Part shown: in pieces, positions 57,770-64,000 of the stretch | Layout of the letters: every line of letters starts with the position of its first letter | How positions within the stretch are numbered: position 1 is the stretch's first letter | Source: Streptomyces kaniharaensis | GTDB lineage: Bacteria > Actinomycetota > Actinomycetes > Streptomycetales > Streptomycetaceae | Assembly (NCBI RefSeq): GCF_009569385.1 | Contig: NZ_WBOF01000001.1 | Location: 1,550,001 to 1,614,000, forward strand | Reading direction: 5' to 3' | Length of the DNA: 64,000 nucleotides | Translations under genes and position numbers: made by a program | The notes under the pieces: model-generated | Told to the model about the DNA's origin: nothing | The model's database searches: none | Seen by the model: only the letters and a program-made list of their open reading frames with translations

Positions 57770-57815
57770 TGAGACACTTCGGACCGTCTCAGCGCCAGGA
57801 CCTGGGGTTTGAGAC
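57770..57815 (+). promoter_or_regulatory. TGAGAC repeats upstream of the HTH-DUF2690 gene
   Basis: TGAGAC (57770-57775) and GTCTCA (57786-57791) form an inverted repeat with a 10-base spacer, and a third TGAGAC lies at 57810-57815. They sit about 105-150 bases upstream of the next gene and could be sites for its own helix-turn-helix domain. The rest of 57645-57920 shows nothing recognisable. Confidence 0.4.
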
Positions 57816-57920
57816 AGCAGGCCGATGAGGTTGGAGAAGCGGAGACACCCGAACGGCCCGGGTCAGAGCCCGTTCCGCCCCTCCCCGCTCCCGATCCCCG
57901 TCTCGATTTGGAAGGGCCGC

Positions 57921-58982
57921 ATGGGTTCCGCCTGGAAGCAACTGCCCGAGGAGCTGACCGGGCCCGCCCGCAGCCTGACCGAGGAACTGCGCACCCTCAA
58001 GGATGCCGCCGGGCTCTCGCTGTCCGAACTGGCCACCCGCACCCACTACAGCCGGGCCTCCTGGGAGCGCTGGCTGAACGGCAAACGGGTCATCACCGAG
58101 CAGGCGCTGAACGCACTTATCGGCTCGGTGGAGTGCGACGGGCCCGCCCTGCGGGCGCTGTGGCAGCAGGCCGTGGCGCGGCCCGAGGACGAGGCCCGCG
58201 CGGAGGCGTCGGTGGAGTCCCCGGCAGAGGCGGCGGCAACGGCGCAGACTGCGGAGACGGCTTCGACGGAGCTCGTGGACCCGCAGGCCCCCGCCGAGCA
58301 GCCCGAGTCGGCCGTCGCCGTGCCCGCCGTGGCGTGGTGGCGGCGCCCGGTGGCCCTGCTGTCCTGCGCCGCCGTGCTGGCGGTCCTGCTGGTACTGGCG
58401 GGGCTGAAGGCCATCCGGCACGACGCCCCGGAGGCACCGGTCGCCGATCCCGTCCCGCCCTCCGCCCCCGTGTCCGCCTCTGCCGGGGACTCCACCGACG
58501 CCTCCCCCTGCCGGGCCGTCGGCTGCGCGCACAAGAACCCCCAGAAGACCGGCTGCGGCAAGGACGCCAGGACGCTGCAGACCCAGGTCATCGGAAAGGT
58601 CGTCATCTACCTCCGGTACAGCCAGACCTGCCAGGCCGCCTGGGCCGCGATCACCGAGGGCGAGCCGAAGGACTACGCGATCATCACCGACAGCACCGGT
58701 GACAGCGAGACGGCGCTCATCCACTACGGCTACGACAACTTCTCGATGATGCTGAACGCGGCGGACCCGTCCGTCGGCTTCCAGGTCTGCGGCTTCCAGC
58801 CGGCCGGGCACGACTGCACCTCGACGGTCGCCAATCTGGCCTCGGTGGTGGTTTCCACCCCGATCCCGAGCGGCCCCCTCTCGCCGCCCCCGGGGGCCGG
58901 TGCCTCGGCCGCCCCGACGGCCACACCCCAGCCCACGGCTTCGGCCACCGGCTCCGTCTCGCCGTCGCCCGGCGCGTCGTAG
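57921..58982 (+). CDS. XRE-type HTH membrane protein with DUF2690 domain
   Basis: A 353-residue bitopic protein. Residues about 15-75 are an XRE helix-turn-helix (LTEELRTLKDAAGLSLSELATRT then YSRASWERWLNGKRVIT). An Ala/Glu linker leads to a membrane helix (RPVALLSCAAVLAVLLVLAG, about 144-163). Outside lies a DUF2690 domain with several Cys (CRAVGCAHKNPQKTGCG, YLRYSQTCQAAWA), then a Pro/Ser/Thr tail. This layout suggests a one-component transmembrane sensor. The ATG at 57921 follows GGAAGGG; an upstream in-frame ATG at 57825 has no good support. Confidence 0.87.
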   Translation: MGSAWKQLPEELTGPARSLTEELRTLKDAAGLSLSELATRTHYSRASWERWLNGKRVITEQALNALIGSVECDGPALRALWQQAVARPEDEARAEASVESPAEAAATAQTAETASTELVDPQAPAEQPESAVAVPAVAWWRRPVALLSCAAVLAVLLVLAGLKAIRHDAPEAPVADPVPPSAPVSASAGDSTDASPCRAVGCAHKNPQKTGCGKDARTLQTQVIGKVVIYLRYSQTCQAAWAAITEGEPKDYAIITDSTGDSETALIHYGYDNFSMMLNAADPSVGFQVCGFQPAGHDCTSTVANLASVVVSTPIPSGPLSPPPGAGASAAPTATPQPTASATGSVSPSPGAS

Positions 58983-58986
58983 CAGC

Positions 58987-59086
58987 GGGCCCAGTCGGGC
59001 CCAGTCGGGCCCAGTCGGGCCCAGTCGGGCCCAGTCGGGCCCAGTCGGGCCCAGTCGAGCTCAGTCGGGCCCAGTCGAGCTCAGTC
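58987..59086. repeat. 10-bp tandem repeat array, 10 units
   Basis: Ten perfect-length 10-base units: seven GGGCCCAGTC, then GAGCTCAGTC, GGGCCCAGTC and GAGCTCAGTC. Each unit contains a six-base palindrome (GGGCCC or GAGCTC). The array starts four bases after the HTH-DUF2690 stop; its last unit contains the TGA stop and final Asp codon of the convergent sigma factor gene. Confidence 0.95.
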
Positions 59087-60256
59087 GAGGTAGCCGCGCA
59101 GTTGCGCGGCGAAGGCGTGATCACGGAGCTTGATCAGCGTCTTCGACTCGATCTGCCGGATCCGCTCCCGCGTCACCCCGAACACCGCGCCGATCTCCTC
59201 CAGCGTGCGCGGGCGGCCGTCGTCCAGGCCGTAGCGGAGCTGGACCACCTGACGCTCCCGCTCGCCCAGGGTGGCCAGCACCGCGTCCAGGTGCCGACGC
59301 AGCAGCAGGAACGTGGCGGACTCGGCGGGTGACGTGGCGTCGGCGTCCTCGATCAGGTCGCCCAGCGCGACGTCGTCGTCCTCCCCCACCGGGGTGTGCA
59401 GCGAGATCGGCTCCTGGGCCAGCCGGAGCAGCTCGCGCACCCGCTCCTCGGTCAGCTCCAGGGCCGTCGCGATGTCGGCCGCGCCCGGCTCGACGCCGCG
59501 TTCCTGGAGCAGCACGCGCTGCACCCGGACCACCCGGTTGATCAGCTCGACCACGTGCACCGGCACCCGGATCGTCCGGGCCTGGTCCGCCAGCGCCCGG
59601 CTCATCGCCTGCCGGATCCACCAGGTGGCGTAGGTGGAGAACTTGTAGCCGCGGGCGTAGTCGAACTTCTCCACCGCCCTTATCAGGCCGAGGTTGCCCT
59701 CCTGGACCAGGTCCAGCAGGGCGAGCCCGCGGCCGACGTAGCGCTTGGCGATGGACACCACGAGGCGCAGGTTCGCCTCGATCAGGCGGCGCTTGGCGAT
59801 CCGGCCCATCACCACGAGGGTGTCCAGCTCGTGGGCCAGCGGGTCGGGCGGCGGGGGTTCGCGGTTCAGCCGCTCCTCGGCGAACAGGCCGGCCTCGATC
59901 CGGCGGGCCAGCTCCACCTCCTCGGCGGCGTCGAGGAGCCGGATCCGGCCGATCTCGCGCAGGTACTGGCGCAGCAGGTCCGCGGCCGGGCCGGCGGCCT
60001 CGGCCCGTTCGCGGGGGCCGGGTTCCTCGTCCGGTTCGTCATCGTCTTCGGGGTCGTCTTCGGGGTCCGCTTCGGGGTCCGGGGCGTCGGGGTGGCCCTG
60101 GGCGGGGACCCGGGCACCGTCCGGGGGCGGGGAGTCGGCCCGGCCGTGGTCCGTCTCCTCCTCGGAGCGGCAGGGTGCCGGGCCGGTGCGCGGTGGGGTG
60201 GGGGTCGGTCTGACGGTCGGGCTGGACGTCGCGGCAAGGCCTTGGTCCACGGGCAT
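59081..60256 (-). CDS. hrdA: RNA polymerase principal-type sigma factor (HrdA-like)
   Basis: A 391-residue sigma-70 family factor of the group 1/2 Hrd type. An acidic, Pro-rich N-terminus (to about residue 85) replaces the long region 1.1. Regions then follow: 1.2 ([31 protein letters not shown]), 2 ([40 protein letters not shown]), 3 ([16 protein letters not shown]) and 4 ([36 protein letters not shown]). Position beside dgt and dnaG matches hrdA of Streptomyces coelicolor as I recall it. The ATG at 60256 has GAGGGG with no spacing, so the start is not certain. Its 3' end lies within the 10-bp repeat array. Confidence 0.9.
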   Translation of the reverse strand: MPVDQGLAATSSPTVRPTPTPPRTGPAPCRSEEETDHGRADSPPPDGARVPAQGHPDAPDPEADPEDDPEDDDEPDEEPGPRERAEAAGPAADLLRQYLREIGRIRLLDAAEEVELARRIEAGLFAEERLNREPPPPDPLAHELDTLVVMGRIAKRRLIEANLRLVVSIAKRYVGRGLALLDLVQEGNLGLIRAVEKFDYARGYKFSTYATWWIRQAMSRALADQARTIRVPVHVVELINRVVRVQRVLLQERGVEPGAADIATALELTEERVRELLRLAQEPISLHTPVGEDDDVALGDLIEDADATSPAESATFLLLRRHLDAVLATLGERERQVVQLRYGLDDGRPRTLEEIGAVFGVTRERIRQIESKTLIKLRDHAFAAQLRGYLD

Positions 60257-60398
60257 CCCCTCGGGGCGGGCGCGACTCTGGCGGACCCGCGCTGCACGGA
60301 GGCGGGACGCCCTCCAGTGTGCGGTACGCCACGCTCCGTGGCCGAGACTCGTGCGCCGACTTTCTGCGCACCACCACCCGGCACCTGCCGACCGGGCG

Positions 60399-62303
60399 TC
60401 AGAGCGCCGCGGCGCCCCGGCTGCGCAGCTGCTGCCCGTACTGCTGGAGCTGCCACAGCTCCGTCTGCACCGCGTGCTGTTCCTCGGCGTTCGCCCGGGG
60501 CCCGAGCCGCTGGAGGTACGCGCGGACCTCGGCGATCCGCCGGTCCACGGCCAGCAGGCGCAGCTTGACCAGGAACTCCCCCGCGTAGACGGCGTCCGCC
60601 TTGCGGCGCGAGCGCACCGGCTCCACGGTCAGCTCGGTCACCAGCGAGCGCACGCGGTCGTCCGGGGCCGCCTCGCGCACCGCGCTCGTGAAGTCCGGCG
60701 CGGTCGCCCCGTACGCGGCGCCGCCGGCCTTGGCGATCGCCTGCCGCACGGCCGTGTACGGCGGCGTCGGGAACTCGTCGTCGCCGTAGTGGTCGAAGGC
60801 CGGGCTGACGAGGTCCGGGTGCTGGAGCGCCAGCTTGAGCAGCTCGCGCTCCACGAACTGGGCCGGGTCGCGCGGGTTCAGCCGGAAGGCGGGCTGCGCG
60901 GGCCGTACGGGTGCGGGCTCGGGGCGGCGCTGCTGGGCGGCGCCGCGCGGGTTCTGCTGGCGCTCGCGGTCCCAGCGGGCCAGCTGGGAGACCCGGCGGA
61001 CGACGAAGGGCTCGTCCAGGATGCCGAGCATGCCGGCCAGACGGACGGCGTACTCGTGCTGGATCGACCGGTCCTTGATCTTGGCGACGATCGGGGCCGC
61101 CTCCTCCAGCGCCGCCGACCGCCCCTCCGGGGTGTCCACCCGGTGCCGGGCCACCACCGAGGTCAGCGCGAACTCGAACAGCGGGACCGGGTTGTCGATC
61201 AGCTCGCGGACCGCGTCGTCGCCCTTGGCCAGGCGCAGCTCGCACGGGTCCATGCCGCCCGGGCTGACCGCGATGGAGGTCTTGGCGGCGAACTTCTGGT
61301 CGTCCTCGAAGGCGCGCAGGGCGGCCTTCTGGCCGGCCGCGTCGCCGTCGAAGGTGAAGACCGTCTCGCCGCGGTACTGGGAGGTGTCCATCAGCAGCCG
61401 GCGGATGATCTTGATGTGGTCCTCGGCGAAGGCCGTACCGCAGGTGGCCACCGCCGAGGTGACGCCCGCCAGGTGGCAGGCCATTACGTCGGTGTAGCCC
61501 TCGACCACCACGGCACGACCCGACTTGGCGATCTCCTTCTTCGCCAGATCGATGCCGTACAGCACGTGCGACTTCTTGTAGATCGGCGTCTCGGGGGTGT
61601 TCAGGTACTTCGGACCGTTGTCGTCCTCGCGCAGACGGCGGGCGCCGAAGCCCACCACCTCGCCCGCGATGTCCCGGATCGGCCAGACCAGCCGGCCCCG
61701 GAAGCGGTCGATCAGGCCCCCGCGCTGACCCTGCGAGGCCAGGCCGCCGACCAGGATCTCCTTGTCCGAGAAGCCCTTCCCGCGCAGATAGCGGACCAGG
61801 TGCTCCCAACCGGCCGGGGCGTAGCCGACGCCGAAGGTCCGGGCCGCCTCCTCGTCGAAACCTCGCTCGGCCAGGAAACGGCGGCCGATCTCCGCCTCCG
61901 GCGACGCCAGTTGCTCCTGGTAGAAGGCGGCGGCCACCTTGTGCGCCTCGACCAGGCGGGTCCGTTCGCCCTGCTGGTGCCGGGGGCTGTAGCCGCCCTC
62001 CTCGTAGCGCAGGGTGATGCCGGCCTGGGCGGCCATCCGCTCGACGGCCTCGGCGAAGGTGAAGTGCTCGATCTTCATCAGGAAGGCGATGGTGTCGCCG
62101 TTCTCCTGGCAGCCGAAGCAGTGGAAGACGCCCTTGGCGGGGTTCACGTAGAAGGAGGCGGACTTCTCGTCGTGGAAGGGGCAGACGCCCTTGTACTCGC
62201 CGCCGCCACCGTTGGTCAGCTGTACGTAGTCGCCGACCACCGCGTCGATCGGCAGTGCGCTGCGCACCGCCTGTACGTCTTCATCCCTGATCCGCCCGGC
62301 CAC
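60399..62303 (-). CDS. dnaG: DNA primase
   Basis: A 634-residue primase that makes RNA primers at the replication fork. The N-terminal zinc ribbon is CPFH (Cys41, His44) with FHCFGC (Cys62, Cys65). The catalytic TOPRIM domain shows [10 protein letters not shown] and [13 protein letters not shown], and [11 protein letters not shown] follows. A C-terminal helicase-binding domain (about 450-634) completes the protein. It starts at a GTG at 62303 lacking a Shine-Dalgarno sequence; TAGACT six bases upstream suggests a leaderless mRNA. Order dgt-dnaG-sigma resembles the classical macromolecular-synthesis cluster. Confidence 0.97.
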   Translation of the reverse strand: MAGRIRDEDVQAVRSALPIDAVVGDYVQLTNGGGGEYKGVCPFHDEKSASFYVNPAKGVFHCFGCQENGDTIAFLMKIEHFTFAEAVERMAAQAGITLRYEEGGYSPRHQQGERTRLVEAHKVAAAFYQEQLASPEAEIGRRFLAERGFDEEAARTFGVGYAPAGWEHLVRYLRGKGFSDKEILVGGLASQGQRGGLIDRFRGRLVWPIRDIAGEVVGFGARRLREDDNGPKYLNTPETPIYKKSHVLYGIDLAKKEIAKSGRAVVVEGYTDVMACHLAGVTSAVATCGTAFAEDHIKIIRRLLMDTSQYRGETVFTFDGDAAGQKAALRAFEDDQKFAAKTSIAVSPGGMDPCELRLAKGDDAVRELIDNPVPLFEFALTSVVARHRVDTPEGRSAALEEAAPIVAKIKDRSIQHEYAVRLAGMLGILDEPFVVRRVSQLARWDRERQQNPRGAAQQRRPEPAPVRPAQPAFRLNPRDPAQFVERELLKLALQHPDLVSPAFDHYGDDEFPTPPYTAVRQAIAKAGGAAYGATAPDFTSAVREAAPDDRVRSLVTELTVEPVRSRRKADAVYAGEFLVKLRLLAVDRRIAEVRAYLQRLGPRANAEEQHAVQTELWQLQQYGQQLRSRGAAAL

Positions 62304-62328
62304 CCCGGAAGTCTACTGGGGTGGCCGG
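62296..62328 (-). promoter_or_regulatory. Hairpin and -10 element over the dnaG start
   Basis: An 11-bp perfect inverted repeat (62296-62306 with 62318-62328) encloses the dnaG GTG (62303-62301) in one arm. The loop carries TAGACT on the minus strand (62315-62310), ending six bases before the GTG. It could act as a dgt terminator, a translational block on readthrough mRNA, and a leaderless promoter at once. Confidence 0.55.
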
Positions 62329-62359
62329 AGTTTCCGGCTGCGCCGGGGGGCCGGTCCGC

Positions 62360-63673
62360 TCACGTCCAGGCGGCGCCGACGAGTTTGGCGTGGAGGGCCA
62401 GGGCGGAGGCGTCGGTGAGGGTCGCGATCTGGTCGATGACCGTGCGCAGGGCGGCGCGGTCGTCCTCGGCCTCGCGGTAGAGGGCGGCGAAGACCGGGTC
62501 CAGGCCCTCGGGGGCGCGTTGGGTGAGCACGTAGGCCAGCTCGGCGATCACGATCCGTTGGCGGGCCCGCAGCTGCGCCTGCTCGTCGCGCTGCATCACG
62601 TAGCGGACGGCGACCGCCTTGAGCACCGCGCACTCCAGCCGGACGTCCCGCGGCACCACCAGCTCGGCCGTGTACCGGGTGAGCCGGCCGGGGCCGTAGC
62701 GGGCCCGGGTGGCCTGTTCGGCGGCCAGGCAGAAGCGGCCGATCAGCTGGCTGGTGAGGTCCTTGAGGCCCGCCCGGGCCCGCGCGGTGCCGTCGTAGGA
62801 GCGGGGCCACCAGTCCTGGGCGAGCAGTCGGTCGAGGGCGGCGGCGAGCTCCTCCGGTTCGGCGTCGCGGGCGTAGCGCTCGGCGACCTTGAAGAGTTCG
62901 GCGCGCTCGCTCGGGGCGCGCAGGGCGGCCGGGTCGATGTGACCGGCCTGGAGGCCGTCCTCGACGTCGTGGGTGGAGTAGGCGACGTCGTCGGACCAGT
63001 CCATGACGGTGGCCTCGAAGCACTTGCGCCCGGGCGGGGAGCCGGCCCGCAGCCAGCGGAAGACCGGCAGGTCGTCGGCGTAGACGCCGTACTTGGGCGA
63101 GGCCGGGTCGACGGGGTGGGCGCCGCGGCTCCACGGGTACTTGGTGGCGGCGTCGAGGGCGGCGCGGGTCAGGTTGAGGCCGACGCTGCGGCCGGGCCAG
63201 GGGGCGAGCCGGGCGGCGGGCTGCTCGTCCTGCGGGGCGAAGCGCTTGGGTTCGAGGCGGGTGAGGATGCGCAGCGACTGCGCGTTGCCCTCGAAGCCGC
63301 CGCAGGCCTCGGCGGCCTGGTCGAGGGCCTCCTCGCCGGTGTGGCCGAACGGCGGGTGGCCGATGTCGTGGGCCAGGCAGCCGGTCTCGACGAGGTCCGG
63401 GTCGCAGCCGAGGGCCGCTCCCAACTCCCGCCCGACCTGGGCGCATTCGAGGGAGTGGGTGAGCCGGGTGCGGGGGAAGTCACTGCGCATCGGGGCGACC
63501 ACCTGGGTGGTGCCGGCCAGGCGGCGGAGCGCGGCCGAGTGCAGCACCCGGGCGCGGTCGCGCTGGAACGCCGTACGGCCGGGGCGCTTGTCCGGTTCGG
63601 GCACCCAGCGGGCCTCGGCGGCGTGGTCGTACGGGAGCGGGGCGGCGGCGGGGCGGTGCGCGGTGTCGTCCAT
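62360..63673 (-). CDS. dgt: Deoxyguanosinetriphosphate triphosphohydrolase-like protein
   Basis: A 437-residue HD-domain dNTP triphosphohydrolase. The metal-binding HD residues are in [12 protein letters not shown] and [19 protein letters not shown] (about residues 72-118); [14 protein letters not shown] is the next family block, and [13 protein letters not shown] contributes the later metal ligand. It hydrolyses dNTPs to nucleosides and triphosphate, balancing precursor pools. It lies upstream of dnaG on the same strand, 56 bases away, and may be co-transcribed with it. Confidence 0.94.
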   Translation of the reverse strand: MDDTAHRPAAAPLPYDHAAEARWVPEPDKRPGRTAFQRDRARVLHSAALRRLAGTTQVVAPMRSDFPRTRLTHSLECAQVGRELGAALGCDPDLVETGCLAHDIGHPPFGHTGEEALDQAAEACGGFEGNAQSLRILTRLEPKRFAPQDEQPAARLAPWPGRSVGLNLTRAALDAATKYPWSRGAHPVDPASPKYGVYADDLPVFRWLRAGSPPGRKCFEATVMDWSDDVAYSTHDVEDGLQAGHIDPAALRAPSERAELFKVAERYARDAEPEELAAALDRLLAQDWWPRSYDGTARARAGLKDLTSQLIGRFCLAAEQATRARYGPGRLTRYTAELVVPRDVRLECAVLKAVAVRYVMQRDEQAQLRARQRIVIAELAYVLTQRAPEGLDPVFAALYREAEDDRAALRTVIDQIATLTDASALALHAKLVGAAWT

Positions 63674-63775
63674 ATGGTTCTCACCGTACGCCGGGCCTCC
63701 GACACGCGGGGTGTGCCGCGCGAAGGAGCGTGAGCCGGCGCGTGAACTCTCCCCGCACGCCGTCCCGCTCGAGGT

Positions 63776-64000
63776 TCAGCCCCGAACGGCCTTCAAAACA
63801 GCGGTGGCGACCGCCTCCTGGCCCTTGGCGTTGGGGTGGATCGCCGCCAGGCCCGGGGCCGGGAAGGGCGGCTCGACCCAGCGGGTGGCCTCGCCGGCGC
63901 ACATGTCGTGCCCGGCGGACGGCGCGGCGGCGTCCACGAACACCGCCCCGGCGCTCTCCGCGCGCGTCTTGAGCATGCCGTTGAGCTGCTGTTCCTTCTC
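63776..64000 (-). CDS. SGNH/GDSL hydrolase, C-terminal part (cut by window edge)
   Basis: Only the last 74 codons are in the window; the frame remains open to base 64000, so the N-terminus lies outside. The text KTRAESAGAVFVDAAAP, GHDMCAGEATRWVEP and AAIHPNAKGQEAVATAVLKA is typical of actinomycete SGNH-hydrolase esterases: the catalytic His is in the block V motif HPNAKGQ, and the Cys in MCAG usually forms a disulfide. It is probably a secreted lipase or esterase, but the nucleophile part cannot be seen. About 100 bases separate it from dgt. Confidence 0.75.
   Translation of the reverse strand, partial: EKEQQLNGMLKTRAESAGAVFVDAAAPSAGHDMCAGEATRWVEPPFPAPGLAAIHPNAKGQEAVATAVLKAVRG

Noticed and set aside
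53911..57777. A 1288-codon open frame on the minus strand opposite YtxH, xylB and gadB
   Set aside because: Covers three real genes and a terminator; composition is that of antisense GC-rich DNA.
58987..59086. CRISPR array
   Set aside because: Units are 10 bases with no spacers, and no cas genes are present; it is a simple tandem repeat.
59745..62480. A 911-codon plus-strand open frame opposite the sigma factor and dnaG genes
   Set aside because: Shadow of two well-supported genes; no domain resemblance.

Overview
The window looks like the core chromosome of a streptomycete (Streptomyces or Kitasatospora). It has very high GC with strong third-position bias, many GTG starts and GGAGG-type ribosome sites. 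It carries the actinomycete fatty-acid set fasR-fabD-fabH-acpP-fabF, a homodimeric-type aceE, a dgt-dnaG-sigma cluster, class E sortase with an LAETG substrate, and DUF3052, DUF3145 and DUF2690 families typical of the group. The genus is an inference from gene content; no rRNA is present. I see no prophage, insertion sequence or CRISPR array. Most very long reading frames opposite the real genes are GC-bias shadows.

Layout. 1-5.6 kb: end of an unknown gene, a DUF2637 membrane protein, a DUF475/TerC-like membrane protein, two tandem TerD-family genes, an AhpE-type peroxiredoxin and a DUF3052 protein. 6.1-8.8 kb: aceE. 8.9-13.5 kb: a membrane Ser/Thr kinase, then a DHA2 exporter divergent from a TetR regulator with clear palindromes between them. 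13.9-18.3 kb: a secreted copper-radical oxidase followed by a DyP-type peroxidase carrying four tandem C-terminal repeats. 18.3-25.0 kb: small housekeeping and accessory genes (MmcQ/YjbR, DUF1023 hydrolase, WYL regulator, DinB-like protein, MerR-aldo/keto reductase pair, serine hydrolase, pirin). 25.1-30.3 kb: fasR and the fab operon. 30.3-32.8 kb: DUF3145, and a medium-chain oxidoreductase divergent from a MarR regulator.

32.9-45.2 kb is the most distinctive region. An LCP-family glycopolymer ligase converges on a tight six-gene minus-strand operon. In transcription order it encodes an LAETG cell-wall-anchored protein, a flippase fused to a GT2 glycosyltransferase, a GT4 glycosyltransferase, a 1291-residue AftD-like GT-C glycosyltransferase, a second GT2 and a class E sortase. 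An FkbM methyltransferase is divergent from it. Together they suggest export and assembly of a surface glycan coupled to sortase anchoring of one protein; this coupling is inferred.

45.2-64 kb: a PLP enzyme, an ABC transporter with its own two-component system, a ribbon-helix-helix/SPFH operon behind a perfect 16-bp palindrome, a tRNA with CAT anticodon, two related serine-protease lipoproteins, two tRNA-Asn genes, a YtxH-like protein, an FGGY kinase, a glutamate decarboxylase, an HTH-membrane-DUF2690 regulator, a 10-bp tandem repeat that runs into the end of a HrdA-like sigma factor gene, dnaG, dgt, and the C-terminus of an SGNH hydrolase cut by the window edge.
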